From the IMG/VR virus record IMGVR_UViG_3300026097_000036, positions 1-46,644 of that record: a stretch of DNA of 46,644 bases; one strand, written 5' to 3'. Below, one piece after another: positions 18,712 through 28,053 of this stretch (its first letter is position 1; every line of letters begins with the position of its first letter). This DNA comes from a virus. The notes beneath the pieces were generated by a model. That model worked only from the letters and a program-made list of their open reading frames with translations. It was not told the DNA's origin and did no database searches. The position numbers and the translations under genes were made by a program.

Positions 18712-19586
18712 TAATCTTTATCTCTTTCGTAATACATCTTAAATCTAGCTTCACCACCTTCGGTTAGATTTCTATAAACAAGTTCACCTGTGTGAGCTAT
18801 TGCATTTTTACCACCATCTGATCCACGTCTTAGACCCCACGCATCAAGAATACTTTTTGTTTTTTCACCTTCAACAGTTATTGAAATTGGATTATCTCCA
18901 ACCGGTACACTGAATGTATATTGTCCAGTACCACTACTAAAAGAATTATGTTTAAATGTATTTACTATAACAGGATCTGCATATGATGTATATGTGAATG
19001 GAAATTTATTTCCTGAACTGACACTAGTTGGTGGTTCTTGATAATTTTCTAATTTTTGAATTTGTATTGGGGTTTCACCTGTATTTCTTAATAATACCTG
19101 TGATGGGTTTAATGTTATTCGACTTCCCGAACCAGCTTGTTCATCATTATTATTATGTGCAAACTGATATGGTTGGAATCGTGAATCTACATTTGTATCG
19201 GTTTCTACTTTTATAAATAAGTTTCTTCCTGCTTGTTGATACCCCTGTCCACGTAAAGAAGCGGATTCTGTATCGTTTTTTGTATCATTAAGGGCATCGT
19301 TAATCAAACTATTAAGTGATCCTTCAAGATTGGTAGTAAAGTTAGCTAGATTTGTACTGATATCATCAACAGATGTTCCTTCATTTAGAAGTTCTGCAAG
19401 TCGTCTTAACAGTTCCTCAATCTGTTCATCTCTATCATCAATCTGTGATTCCAAAAACTCAAGTAATTGCTGACTTGTTAGTTGTTTAATACGTAAAGAT
19501 GTCGGAAAAATATCATATACCTTTTTGATATTAATGGTATTGTAATTCGGTTCCTCTAATTTGAATGGTTCAAAGATACTCATCAT
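18711..19586 (-). CDS. Baseplate-region protein, unknown
   Basis: 291 aa. The N-terminal part contains LTSQQLLEFLESQI followed by a helical acidic stretch (DRDEQIEELLRRLAELL), probably a short coiled coil. The C-terminal half is beta-rich and polar. Two adjacent ATG codons are possible starts (19586 and 19583), and either overlaps the stop of the preceding gene. The gene is embedded in the gp6-like to 1537-aa operon, so a structural role is likely but unproven. No family recognised. Confidence 0.6.
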   Translation of the reverse strand: MMSIFEPFKLEEPNYNTINIKKVYDIFPTSLRIKQLTSQQLLEFLESQIDDRDEQIEELLRRLAELLNEGTSVDDISTNLANFTTNLEGSLNSLINDALNDTKNDTESASLRGQGYQQAGRNLFIKVETDTNVDSRFQPYQFAHNNNDEQAGSGSRITLNPSQVLLRNTGETPIQIQKLENYQEPPTSVSSGNKFPFTYTSYADPVIVNTFKHNSFSSGTGQYTFSVPVGDNPISITVEGEKTKSILDAWGLRRGSDGGKNAIAHTGELVYRNLTEGGEARFKMYYERDKD

Positions 19587-20611
19587 TCAACTAATTTAAA
19601 GACAAATCCATTATCAACGATTTGATATAAATCTGTTCCATCATCGATTTGAAATAATATTCTGTAATATCGTTCTGCTTCCCAACCTGTAAAATCTTGG
19701 TTGAAGTAGTTTCCGTTAGAATCAACTGATAGTGTGGAGTTATCATCAAACGGAACAATAACATCTTCTGTCACATTATCAACAATAGAATAAGATGAAC
19801 CCGTCGGAAGATATGAAACTGTTGAGTATACAGAACCCGTCCCATAGGTAAGTGTTGGGAATTGTTCTCTGACGTGTAATCTAAACTTATATTTCTTATC
19901 TACTTGATATTCTTTCCGTAAAGATTTTACTGTAATAAATGAATCTTCATCATTAAGTTCTGTTAATGAACCAGTTACAATTGATGAGTCATCCCACTTT
20001 ACTGTTAGTTTTGGTCTGTATATTGTATTTGTTTCTGACGAAAAAGAATTGATTTCACCATAGTTATCCGTATCTGTTTCGTAACTTCCACTGAACTTAA
20101 CAATGAATCCATAATTAGGTATTGTTCCACTTATATGTGCATCTACAATATCAGTTACATCAAACGATATATTTTCCGTTCGAGTATTAAATGTTTGTGT
20201 TGATGAATAATCATCATTGAAGTCACCACCATTTGTATCCCATACACTCCCACTTAAGTAATCACGGTATGTGTAAGATACACCTGTTGTTGTTTTGGGG
20301 TTGTCTTGTCTTTTACCAAGACCCATATCCCAACTCTGTGAAACAGGATGAGTAACTAATACAAACTCTGATCCTAATTCCTTTAATCGTGTTGTAGATA
20401 AGTCAAGTGAAAATGTTGGATTTGTAATTGTTCCGTTGGAAAGTGAAGATGATACATTTGTATAATCAAACTCAATAAGAATACGAGAATGTTTATCTAT
20501 CTCACTTGTTTTGTATTTGAATAAATCCAATATTGCATCAATACCAGTATTCTGGTTTTGGAAGTCAGAATAAATTGATGCATCTTTTGAACTTGTTACG
20601 AAAAATCTCAT
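19583..20611 (-). CDS. Baseplate-region protein with DNRLRE/CBM-like jelly-roll fold
   Basis: 342 aa. The N-terminal two thirds follow the pattern of DNRLRE/CBM96-type jelly-roll domains: SSKDASIYSDF, then SRILIEFDYTN, later ISFDVTDIVDAHIS and YGFIVKFSGS. Such folds often mediate carbohydrate contact or act as structural adaptors. The C-terminal third reads FRLHVREQFPT and ends in a beta-rich segment. It overlaps the gp6-like gene's stop by 4 nt (ATGA), indicating coupled translation. In T4, gp6 is followed by gp7 and gp8, but I see no direct similarity to either, so only the fold and the baseplate context are claimed. Confidence 0.6.
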   Translation of the reverse strand: MRFFVTSSKDASIYSDFQNQNTGIDAILDLFKYKTSEIDKHSRILIEFDYTNVSSSLSNGTITNPTFSLDLSTTRLKELGSEFVLVTHPVSQSWDMGLGKRQDNPKTTTGVSYTYRDYLSGSVWDTNGGDFNDDYSSTQTFNTRTENISFDVTDIVDAHISGTIPNYGFIVKFSGSYETDTDNYGEINSFSSETNTIYRPKLTVKWDDSSIVTGSLTELNDEDSFITVKSLRKEYQVDKKYKFRLHVREQFPTLTYGTGSVYSTVSYLPTGSSYSIVDNVTEDVIVPFDDNSTLSVDSNGNYFNQDFTGWEAERYYRILFQIDDGTDLYQIVDNGFVFKLVE

Positions 20612-22464
20612 CTTACTTTTCCTCTAATATCTTGATTGGGGAATTTGACTTCAAATACAGAAGGTTCAACTGATGGATATATTACTTTATTACGGATTGC
20701 ACTTTGTATTGGATAATACTTGTTTGAATAGTTTCCGTTTCTATCTGTAAGATTTCTTAATACCAAATCACTAACAGTTCTAACACCATCAATATTTGCT
20801 ATCTGAAGTTCTAAGTCCGAAAGATATATTGGTTGGTTGAAATCAAGTTTTGAAATATCAAAAAACTTTTTAACTGCTTCAATTGCTTTTAATAATACAG
20901 TGTTTTTATTGTATCCTTTGTGAACGGAAATCTCAAAGTCAACTCCAATGTTTACAATATAACCATCAAGTAAGTTTACACCATCTGTTAATAACCTAAA
21001 CTCATTTAAATATGTAGATAAATTTTGTTTAGTTTGTGTATTCAGTGTTGTTAAATTTCCATTAATATCATACCCAAGTAAATACAAATCAATTGTTGAT
21101 TGTGGTTTATTATCATTTTGTTTTGGTTCATGTTTTTTAGCAAACACTTTTGTAATATTACCAAACTTACTTGGCATTGATAATACACGAGCTTTATAAT
21201 CTTGTGCAGTCACACATCTTTTTTGTGTTGAAAAGAATTGAAGTGCGTTCTGTCTTATCTGTTCACTTGATGGTATACCATCACCACCTGTTGCTTTCTC
21301 TTCATTAGTCACACTCAATGTTGTTCTTATTTGATTGAGTGTAGATATTTGACCTGTTGATAAATTAGATGTATCATTCTCTAATACAACTTCACTTATA
21401 TTTACCAAATCATTTTGTGGAACATTACTTTCAATACCACCACCTACCGTATATCGTATAGTTAATGTAGTATTAGAAGGAACTTTACCATATGTTTTAG
21501 AAGTTGAGAAAGATGCAGGATCAATAGCAAGTTCCGTTGAATTAGTATTGTTATCAATTTGAGTAAGTGCTGCTATAATTTCTTCATCGTCCGCATCAGT
21601 TGTTCCACTTCCAAACTGAATCTGTTGTTTTAAGTTTTTATTAACTCTAGTGATAAATCTTCTTGGAACTCGTTGTAGTCGTGGTTGATAAAATGGTTGT
21701 TCTGTCGCAGTTGATAGTTCAACATCCTGAATAATATTATCTTGTGCTAAATAATCAACTTCATAGTATGTGTTATTATCTGAATCGATTACCGATAAGA
21801 TTTCGATTACATTAGTATCAGGTAGTTCAATCGTTAAAAATTGTTGTGGATCACCTACTTCAAATGTAAATGTCTTTTCAGTTCCTGCTACAACAGGTAC
21901 ATCTCTGTAATATTCTAATAAATAAAATGTTGGAACTCCACCTTCTTCTTGAAATACTGATACATACTCACTTAAATCAGATAAACTTTCCATATCAGAA
22001 AAATCTATTGTTTCAAGTGTTCTAAACACAACATCTGGATTTTGTTCAGATGTTATCTTCATATTTGATGCTATTTTCAATGCAAATGTGAAATCAGGAT
22101 TGTTTGTTCCATCGTTTGGTAATAACTGATATACTTTTAATGATGTAGTTGCTCCTGAACTCAAAGGTATTTTGTATCCAAGTGCTTGTGAAAGTGAAAC
22201 AATATTTTTTGTTTCTGATGCGTGTGTTAAAATACTTTCTTTGAGGTTATAGTCAATATTATATGAAAGAACATCACCTGCATAGGATACAAGTTCAATA
22301 AACATATTACCAATACTATTATCGGTAAAGTCATTGTATGTATTTGGAAAGTAAGTTTTAGAAAAATCTATAAGTTTTTGGCGGAAAGAACTAAAATCCT
22401 TTGCCAGTAGATTTACATCTTTTCCTTTTTTACTAAAATCTTTGTTGATTGATGTAATAGCCAC
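20608..22464 (-). CDS. Baseplate wedge protein, T4 gp6-like (baseplate J family)
   Basis: 618 aa. The start is GTG with CAGGA about 10 nt upstream. The N-terminus (LAKDFSSFRQKLIDFSKTYF, then IGNMFIELVSYAGDVLSYNI) is the hallmark of gp6/baseplate J-like wedge proteins. The central region has QNALQFFSTQKRCVTAQDYK and the C-terminal region a LSDLELQIANIDGVRTV segment, again as in this family. T4 gp6 is 660 aa, so the length is normal. gp6 dimers form the ring that ties the wedges together around the hub. It follows the gp25-like gene by one base, the usual wedge gene order. Confidence 0.9.
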   Translation of the reverse strand: MAITSINKDFSKKGKDVNLLAKDFSSFRQKLIDFSKTYFPNTYNDFTDNSIGNMFIELVSYAGDVLSYNIDYNLKESILTHASETKNIVSLSQALGYKIPLSSGATTSLKVYQLLPNDGTNNPDFTFALKIASNMKITSEQNPDVVFRTLETIDFSDMESLSDLSEYVSVFQEEGGVPTFYLLEYYRDVPVVAGTEKTFTFEVGDPQQFLTIELPDTNVIEILSVIDSDNNTYYEVDYLAQDNIIQDVELSTATEQPFYQPRLQRVPRRFITRVNKNLKQQIQFGSGTTDADDEEIIAALTQIDNNTNSTELAIDPASFSTSKTYGKVPSNTTLTIRYTVGGGIESNVPQNDLVNISEVVLENDTSNLSTGQISTLNQIRTTLSVTNEEKATGGDGIPSSEQIRQNALQFFSTQKRCVTAQDYKARVLSMPSKFGNITKVFAKKHEPKQNDNKPQSTIDLYLLGYDINGNLTTLNTQTKQNLSTYLNEFRLLTDGVNLLDGYIVNIGVDFEISVHKGYNKNTVLLKAIEAVKKFFDISKLDFNQPIYLSDLELQIANIDGVRTVSDLVLRNLTDRNGNYSNKYYPIQSAIRNKVIYPSVEPSVFEVKFPNQDIRGKVR

Positions 22465-22465
22465 G

Positions 22466-22846
22466 TTATATTCCTGTATTTACCCTTAATTTTAATGTAT
22501 CAAGTGAATCAGGTATCGATGTAATACTAAATGATATACTAAGATTAATTATGTTGTCATCTCTACTTTCATCAAAATCTACACGTTCAATTGATACTGA
22601 TTCAAAGTTATTTGATACTGATTCTCTTATCGTTTCTTCTATCTCCACTCTTTTTATCTCAACATCTTGGTCAAACACAAATTGTCTTAAGTTTGCACCA
22701 TATGTTGGATTAAGTGGCCGTTCACCAAAGTTTGTTAGCAAGAAGTTTCTTAAATTGGTTTTGATTGCATTTTCAGTGGTAAAGGTTTGTTGGAAAAACC
22801 CTTGATTACCTCTCCGTAATGGTAAATCAATTCCAATCGGTTTCAT
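22466..22846 (-). CDS. Baseplate wedge protein, T4 gp25-like (GPW/gp25 family)
   Basis: 126 aa. The family signature is clear: TENAIKTNLRNFLLTNFGE, then RPLNPTYGANLRQFVFD, and a C-terminal strand INLSISFSITS. gp25 is a small core wedge subunit shared by contractile phages and type VI secretion systems. T4 gp25 is 132 aa. The ATG overlaps the last base of the preceding 145-aa gene, and the gp6-like gene follows one base later. Confidence 0.92.
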   Translation of the reverse strand: MKPIGIDLPLRRGNQGFFQQTFTTENAIKTNLRNFLLTNFGERPLNPTYGANLRQFVFDQDVEIKRVEIEETIRESVSNNFESVSIERVDFDESRDDNIINLSISFSITSIPDSLDTLKLRVNTGI

Positions 22847-23283
22847 TAGATTCTTCCGTTGCGTTGTTTACTTCGTTCATCCATAGCTTTAAACTTATCA
22901 CCCAAGTTGGGGTTCATCATAGCACCCATTACACTTTGAACTGCTGGATTGGATGTATCAACCGGTCTTCCATCTGATGTTGTCATATTCTGTGCAACAG
23001 TTGGAATACCTGTTTGAGTGTTGTATGACATAGATCTCCACTCATCCATATCACCACCAACCATTGCTCGTAAAGATTCTGTGATATTGTTCTTGTCAAG
23101 TGTTGGTTTTTGTTTTGGTTTTTCAACCCTTGTGGTTGGTTTAGTTTGTTCGGATTCTTTTAACAAACGATTAACTTCGTGTTCCACTAACATAGGAACA
23201 ATCTTGCTTACTCTTTTTTCAACAAGAGAATCTATCTTACTTTCTAATACTTTTAGTAGTTTTTCTGTTGATTTTGACTTCAT
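22846..23283 (-). CDS. Small helical protein in the baseplate operon, unknown
   Basis: 145 aa. The first 45 residues form a predicted amphipathic helix (KLLKVLESKIDSLVEKRV), followed by a Lys/Pro/Thr-rich linker and a polar C-terminal half with MDEWRSMSY and NPNLGDKFKAMDERSKQR. Similar small proteins lie next to gp25 in other marine T4-like phages, but I know of no function. The 42-nt upstream gap holds a TATTTATA box in the gene's direction (23315-23308), possibly a late promoter for gp25 and gp6. Confidence 0.6.
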   Translation of the reverse strand: MKSKSTEKLLKVLESKIDSLVEKRVSKIVPMLVEHEVNRLLKESEQTKPTTRVEKPKQKPTLDKNNITESLRAMVGGDMDEWRSMSYNTQTGIPTVAQNMTTSDGRPVDTSNPAVQSVMGAMMNPNLGDKFKAMDERSKQRNGRI

Positions 23284-23325
23284 GACTTTTATTGTTTTGT
23301 TGTATAATATAAATATCTTTTAATC

Positions 23326-24042
23326 TTATTCTTCGAATGTATAGATTTGATTGATTGAGTTAAGTAAACTTATACCTAATTGAAGTGCTAGTATAAGTGG
23401 CTGTAATATCAAGTAATCTATTGTATCGATAATAAGTTCTAATACTTTTGCAACCGGTGGGCCAATGATTGGTATTGCTGATATTTTTGTGATTTCAATA
23501 TCAATTGTATCTAATATACCATCAATAAGATCGGGTATTGGATCAAGAGTATTAAATAAATTTTGTGCAACACCTTTTTTATTTTTTGCTATATTTTTAT
23601 AAAGTCTTATCTGTGGTTGTTGGACTTTTTCTATATTAAGTTGTTCTAGTTTCAGTTCAGCTAATTTCCTTGTTAGATAAATACCTTCCTCTGCGTTTTC
23701 AACAGTCCCATCAATCACATTTTGTGTTTCTTCAAAAATTATCGTAAGTTCTTCTACTGTTTGTGTTAAAGTACTTGATTGAGTATTTTGTTGATTACTT
23801 TCAGATTCTAAATTATCTATTCGAGTTTGAACATCTTCTTTATTATATTTTTCGAAAAAGTCTTCATCCTCTCTTTCTTTAAGTCGTCGTTCAATTGATT
23901 TTACTTCATTTTCTATTTCTACAAGTCGTTCTTCTAATCGGTTTTCACTATTACGAACATTAACAATAGATTGTGCAACATTATCAAGAATAAGAACAAA
24001 CGGTGCAATAAGATTAAGTTTTTCTATTATACGATAACTCAT
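23326..24042 (-). CDS. Coiled-coil protein with hydrophobic C-terminus, unknown
   Basis: 238 aa. Residues about 25-130 are a strongly charged coiled coil (NRLEERLVEIENEVKSIERR). The C-terminal 70 residues are hydrophobic (ISAIPIIGPPVAKVLELIID, then YLILQPLILALQLGI) and could be an amphipathic or membrane-associating helix pair. It overlaps the gp5-like hub gene by 4 nt (ATGA). The combination of coiled coil and hydrophobic tail next to the hub gene could suit a tail-tip component or a membrane-interacting factor, but this is speculation; no family recognised. Confidence 0.6.
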   Translation of the reverse strand: MSYRIIEKLNLIAPFVLILDNVAQSIVNVRNSENRLEERLVEIENEVKSIERRLKEREDEDFFEKYNKEDVQTRIDNLESESNQQNTQSSTLTQTVEELTIIFEETQNVIDGTVENAEEGIYLTRKLAELKLEQLNIEKVQQPQIRLYKNIAKNKKGVAQNLFNTLDPIPDLIDGILDTIDIEITKISAIPIIGPPVAKVLELIIDTIDYLILQPLILALQLGISLLNSINQIYTFEE

Positions 24043-25124
24043 GATGTAAACACCCTTTGTGATTTAAACTTATTCGTTGATAAAGTTAAGTTATCAGATG
24101 GTGCTATCGTAGAGTTTATACCTTCTTTTAATATTTTTGCAGCTGCAAATAATCCTGGACTATTTTTTTGTGATTCTTCATCATTTATAATTGTATCTAA
24201 AAACAAATGTAAATTTCTAATCAACTCTGTCCACTGTTTGCTGAATTCATTTCCTCTTATTACAGGATCAGTTGGTTCAGTTGATAAATTAATAACAGAA
24301 TTAGAATTTAGTGTAATATCTTTTTGTGAATCAATTGTAATATATTCATCACTGACCATTCCAATATTATTTTTTGCTTCCACAAAAACTCCACTATTTA
24401 CTGATCGTAAAATAATTCTATCGGAATCTAACTTTATTGTGTTAGTATCTTTTTGATTGTATACTCTTTCACTTTCTAAATTAAAAGGTGTAGTAGTCAA
24501 TCGTTGATAATCCACCAAGTCATTATACATTTGTATAGTTGACCTGCCATTGATTATATCAACTGATGGGTTTTGGTTTGATGTATGAGATAAACTTATT
24601 ACATTAGAGTATCGTCCGTTGATATTTACATCACCGTAATTGGTGGCAAATAATGGTATGTTATCTACTGTAAATTGTTCTGATATCTTGTTTGAAGTAT
24701 CTAAATTGTTAGAATCTTTTATAACAGATTGTTGAACATTTTCATCATCAACATATTTAGTGAATCCTCTTTTACGGACATCATCAATATTATTATTGAT
24801 ATTGTTTTTAAGATTGAGTGTAGTTAAGTAGTAATCACTAATTGGTGTTCTAATAACTAATGCTAATTCACCAGGAATTGGAAACTTAGTGTGGTTGGTA
24901 TCAATAGGTCGGAACATAGAGTCCGTTAAATCGGACTTACCTGCAAACTGAAGTGGTTTTCCTAATATACACCCAACACCTAAATCATTTCTTTCGTAAT
25001 CATCGTGATTAGCATCTGAAACTAATACTACATCTAATATAGCATTCGTTTGTGCTGAATCTATGGATGAACGGATTTGTTCAATATCGAGAGAAGATAC
25101 GGTTTTAAGATCCTTGTAGCTCAT
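24039..25124 (-). CDS. Baseplate hub spike protein, gp5/VgrG-like
   Basis: 361 aa. The N-terminal part resembles the OB-fold of gp5-like hub proteins (ILDVVLVSDANHDDYERND, GVGCILGKPLQF, then FPIPGELALVIRTP). Later YSNVISLSHTSNQNPSVDI and the repeating DRIILRSVNSGVFVEAKNNI / DEYITIDSQKDITLNSN pattern are typical of the beta-helical stem of spike proteins. No lysozyme domain (present in T4 gp5) is visible between these parts, so any peptidoglycan hydrolase would have to be separate. The spike punctures the outer membrane during contraction. The start lies 20 nt inside the upstream gene. Confidence 0.75.
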   Translation of the reverse strand: MSYKDLKTVSSLDIEQIRSSIDSAQTNAILDVVLVSDANHDDYERNDLGVGCILGKPLQFAGKSDLTDSMFRPIDTNHTKFPIPGELALVIRTPISDYYLTTLNLKNNINNNIDDVRKRGFTKYVDDENVQQSVIKDSNNLDTSNKISEQFTVDNIPLFATNYGDVNINGRYSNVISLSHTSNQNPSVDIINGRSTIQMYNDLVDYQRLTTTPFNLESERVYNQKDTNTIKLDSDRIILRSVNSGVFVEAKNNIGMVSDEYITIDSQKDITLNSNSVINLSTEPTDPVIRGNEFSKQWTELIRNLHLFLDTIINDEESQKNSPGLFAAAKILKEGINSTIAPSDNLTLSTNKFKSQRVFTS

Positions 25125-25530
25125 CTTCTTCCCCCTTGTCTTTCATAATCTTTTCTAACTCTTCAACATCTTCGGAAATCTTTGTATCAACTTCTTCTGC
25201 GTTTTGTATAGTTGATAATAACTCCTCTTTCATTGAATCAGTTAAACCAAGAGCATCTTCTTCACCACCACCACTTGCAGTCATAACTCTTTGTATGATG
25301 GTAGCTACTTTGACAAGTTGTTCATCATTCTTCACACCAACATCTAATAAATCTTTGATGACAGGGCCGATATACGCAATATCCTTTCCACCTTTTAACG
25401 AAAGTAAAAAGTTTTGCATAATATCATTTATCGTAGTGTCTTTCTTTTTACTATTGTTGTAAATATCTTCTAAGACGTTGGATAAAGATTTATCACCGAA
25501 TGCTATGTCATCTTTGTCTCTGATACTCAT
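25105..25530 (-). CDS. Conserved small phage protein, unknown
   Basis: 141 aa, acidic, all helical in appearance. It starts MSIRDKDDIAFGDKSLSNVL and has a second conserved-looking block IGPVIKDLLDVGVKNDEQLV, then VATIIQRVMTASGGG and a very acidic C-terminus. It sits between the late sigma gene (17 nt upstream) and the hub spike gene (20-nt overlap). Its place suggests a structural, assembly or late-expression accessory function, but I do not recognise the family. Confidence 0.6.
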   Translation of the reverse strand: MSIRDKDDIAFGDKSLSNVLEDIYNNSKKKDTTINDIMQNFLLSLKGGKDIAYIGPVIKDLLDVGVKNDEQLVKVATIIQRVMTASGGGEEDALGLTDSMKEELLSTIQNAEEVDTKISEDVEELEKIMKDKGEEDELQGS

Positions 25531-25547
25531 ACAAATAAATATTGGTA

Positions 25548-26255
25548 TTAGTATCTTTCTTCTTTTATTGTACCTGTATTCAGAAAGTCGTTGTAAATCT
25601 TATGTTGAAGAGGTCTCATACGGTTAAGGACGGGAGTGATATGTTGACCTGTATAACCAGTCATTTCTCTGATAAACAAGTAGATTGTTTTTTTATTAAA
25701 TGAATCAATACTATCGATATACTTAAATAACTCAATAACTGCGTACGCTATTTTCAAGTCCCTTTCTTTTTCAAAAATAATAGGAATTTTGTGTTCCCAA
25801 AAGTTATACATTAGTTTAACAAACTCATCTGTAAAGTTTTGTTGTCTTTTATTTTCTGAAGCATCTTCTATTTCAAACGCTTCTTCGGATGAATCAATAT
25901 CTTGATACATCTTTTTAATTTTGAAATTTTTGTTATTGTTAAGAATCAAATAATTTTTTGCAACAATACTAAAATAAGAAAACGCTCTACCTTTTTCACC
26001 TTTGTATTTGTGAAGATTTAACATAATGAACGATAATACTTCTCGTTGAACATCTAATGGGTCATCTAAAAAATATTCAAACTTAAAAGTGTTAAAAATA
26101 TTTTCTACAAGTTTTTCAAGTGCAACCTTAATACCCTTTACATAAATTTCATTTCTTTCTTTTGGATCATCGGACTGATTGTATTTTACAATCGCATCTT
26201 CTGTCTCCTGTGTAAAGTAGTATCTACTACTACCTTTCTTCCGTGGTCTCGGCAT
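25548..26255 (-). CDS. Late-transcription sigma factor, T4 gp55-like
   Basis: 235 aa. The middle region DVQREVLSFIMLNLHKYKGE followed by GRAFSYFSIVAKNYLI matches sigma region 2 as it appears in gp55-type factors (core binding and promoter melting). The basic MPRPRKKGSSRYYF start and the TGYTGQHITPVLNRMRP helix near the end could contact DNA. T4 gp55 is 185 aa and directs RNA polymerase to TATAAATA late promoters with gp33 and the sliding clamp. The gene is directly upstream of the baseplate block it would be expected to activate. It overlaps the upstream 88-aa gene by 26 nt. Confidence 0.82.
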   Translation of the reverse strand: MPRPRKKGSSRYYFTQETEDAIVKYNQSDDPKERNEIYVKGIKVALEKLVENIFNTFKFEYFLDDPLDVQREVLSFIMLNLHKYKGEKGRAFSYFSIVAKNYLILNNNKNFKIKKMYQDIDSSEEAFEIEDASENKRQQNFTDEFVKLMYNFWEHKIPIIFEKERDLKIAYAVIELFKYIDSIDSFNKKTIYLFIREMTGYTGQHITPVLNRMRPLQHKIYNDFLNTGTIKEERY

Positions 26256-26496
26256 ATGTATATTCCCCTATTTGTTCTACAATTCCTTTAAGTTGTTGGA
26301 AAGTTGTTCCAACTTCATCATCGGCTTCAAATGATCCGTTGATATCAATTTGTTGCATTGTTTTGATAGATTCTTCAATGTTATCTTGAATATCACTGAT
26401 TCTATCTTCAAAAAATAAAACCTTTCTGTATAAATTTATTGATACAAATAGTAATCCCACTGAAAGGATTGATAAAAAACCAATTAGTATTTCCAT
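26230..26496 (-). CDS. Small single-pass membrane protein, unknown
   Basis: 88 aa. Residues about 3-23 form one hydrophobic segment (ILIGFLSILSVGLLFVSI), followed by a short basic turn (NLYRK) and an acidic, helical soluble tail. By the positive-inside rule the tail is probably cytoplasmic. It overlaps the sigma factor start and abuts the 3D-domain gene upstream, so the three are likely co-transcribed. Pairing with a membrane-anchored 3D-domain protein might suggest a role in lysis or the envelope, but no family is recognised. Confidence 0.6.
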   Translation of the reverse strand: MEILIGFLSILSVGLLFVSINLYRKVLFFEDRISDIQDNIEESIKTMQQIDINGSFEADDEVGTTFQQLKGIVEQIGEYTYAETTEER

Positions 26497-27047
26497 TAAT
26501 CTGTTTGTCTTATGTTTGTAGCGTATAATTCTACATCAACCAATTTAAATGGTGGTGTATCAGGTGAGTGTAAAAAATCTATACGACTTGTAAATCTTGC
26601 GTTCATCAAATCTTTAATAATAAAAAATCCTGTTAATTCATCTGACCTAATATAAACAATATCATCAAAGTTAAAATCACCACCATATCGTCTATGTAAA
26701 TCTCTACTTACCGCAATATAACGATAATCTGACGCATTATCAATTTCTATGACTGTACCATCAGCAGTGATGTTAGGAGTATCATCAGTTTGAGATGGAA
26801 CTGGATGATACATAGTTGCAACTACATTGGAATGAAACTGAATATCAAAGATACTTTCAATCAAATCTTCATTGTCTTCAATCTTTTGTGCAAATGTATC
26901 AAGTATTTCTCCTTGATTAGTTTGATTTAACTTTAACTGTTCAAGCTTATTATCTATAATTGCTTTTTCTTTATTTATATTAATTGAATAATTAGTTAAA
27001 ATAAATAAAGCTAATAGCAATATAATATTATAAATTTTATTAATCAT
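26496..27047 (-). CDS. Membrane-anchored 3D-domain protein (MltA/RlpA-like barrel)
   Basis: 183 aa. An N-terminal hydrophobic segment (YNIILLLALFILTNYSI) is followed by a short coiled coil and then a 3D-type beta-barrel (about residues 75-180): YHPVPSQTDDTP, TADGT, YIAVSRDLHRRYG, FFIIKDLMNARF, SRIDFLH. The three Asp positions that name the 3D domain can be matched (TADG, IKDLMN, RIDF). Such domains occur in lytic transglycosylases and other peptidoglycan-active proteins, so it may act on the cell wall at the outer face of the inner membrane. Enzymatic activity is not established. A TTGACA-N17-TAACTT promoter precedes it. Confidence 0.75.
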   Translation of the reverse strand: MINKIYNIILLLALFILTNYSININKEKAIIDNKLEQLKLNQTNQGEILDTFAQKIEDNEDLIESIFDIQFHSNVVATMYHPVPSQTDDTPNITADGTVIEIDNASDYRYIAVSRDLHRRYGGDFNFDDIVYIRSDELTGFFIIKDLMNARFTSRIDFLHSPDTPPFKLVDVELYATNIRQTD

Positions 27048-27062
27048 AGTTATTATGCTTAT

Positions 27063-27091
27063 AAGTTAGGGGTAAATTTTAGTGTTGTCAA
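27063..27091 (-). promoter_or_regulatory. Sigma70-type promoter for the 3D-domain gene
   Basis: On the minus strand TTGACA (27091-27086) is followed after exactly 17 bp by TAACTT (27068-27063). The -35 box overlaps the stop codon of the upstream membrane protein gene. The expected transcript start is about 10 nt before the 27047 ATG, so the leader would be short. Confidence 0.5.
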
Positions 27092-28053
27092 ATTTTTGAC
27101 GTGTATGTACCCTTTTTTGTATTGGGTACAGATTGTGACTTAGATGCCACACTACCTAAATCTTTTGTTTTTTGTATCAAATCACCAAGAGATACATCTT
27201 TGGGTTGTTCTTTTTCTTCTTCTTTTTCTGATATTTTCTTTTTGATAGCTTTATCAAATCTTTCCAAATCTTCTTCAGTAATTTCACCACGATATACCTT
27301 GAACTCTTTTTTTGGAATAAGTGAATTAAACGCAATTACTAACGAAACTGCAAGTGGGTCAAATACAAAAATAAGTAAGATAATAAACCATTTTACAGCA
27401 GTATCGATATCAACATTAAATGCTTGTGCAATAAACTTGAATCCACCTATTTCTCTTGCTACATCAATATTGTCTGACTGAATAGTAAATATTTCAGTAT
27501 TCAGTTGATTGAGTTCTTCTCTTTTTGTATTAATCTGTTGATTCAGTGATCGGATTTCATTGTCCGCACTTTCAATGAGTTCAAATGTTCTGCGAGCATT
27601 TACCCAGTTTTCACCAGCTACTAATGAGTCATATCTTGTTTCTTGTGAGGAACGTTGGTCACTTAATATCTGTATTCGTTCATCAAACCTCCGTAAATCA
27701 TCCGTAACACCTTCTTTTTGTGTTTCGAGTATCTGTACTTGGCTATCAACTTTTGCTACCTCTAATGCAGTTTTTTGATAAGCATTGGAAAGGTATCCAA
27801 AGATACCCATTGATGTAATAAAAATCAGTGCAATAACTGCGGTTGTAAAGTATATTCTAAACAACCACGATATCTGATCCCATTTTCTGTGTAAATAAGA
27901 TGCGGTAATCAGCTTACCGAGTTCTAACGAACCCGCCATAATAGCTACACCTAAAAGTGAACCACTAAATAATTGTGCTATACCACTTACTGAAAAGAAT
28001 GCCGCACATCCGGCAATAATAAGGGCGGTTATTCCGACTATCCACTTGAACAT
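27088..28053 (-). CDS. Multi-pass membrane protein with periplasmic/cytoplasmic coiled coil (DUF4407-like)
   Basis: 321 aa. Hydrophobic segments are at about residues 4-25, 30-50, 68-90 and 215-245 (VKWFIILLIFVFDPLAVSLV). Between the third and fourth is a roughly 110-residue coiled coil (DSQVQILETQKEGVTDDLRR, SLNQQINTKREELNQLN). The C-terminal tail is charged, basic at its end. The layout (TM segments, long coiled coil, then a FDPLAV-containing TM) resembles DUF4407-type membrane proteins found in Bacteroidota and phages. Function unknown; a role in the host envelope is inferred. Confidence 0.65.
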   Translation of the reverse strand: MFKWIVGITALIIAGCAAFFSVSGIAQLFSGSLLGVAIMAGSLELGKLITASYLHRKWDQISWLFRIYFTTAVIALIFITSMGIFGYLSNAYQKTALEVAKVDSQVQILETQKEGVTDDLRRFDERIQILSDQRSSQETRYDSLVAGENWVNARRTFELIESADNEIRSLNQQINTKREELNQLNTEIFTIQSDNIDVAREIGGFKFIAQAFNVDIDTAVKWFIILLIFVFDPLAVSLVIAFNSLIPKKEFKVYRGEITEEDLERFDKAIKKKISEKEEEKEQPKDVSLGDLIQKTKDLGSVASKSQSVPNTKKGTYTSKI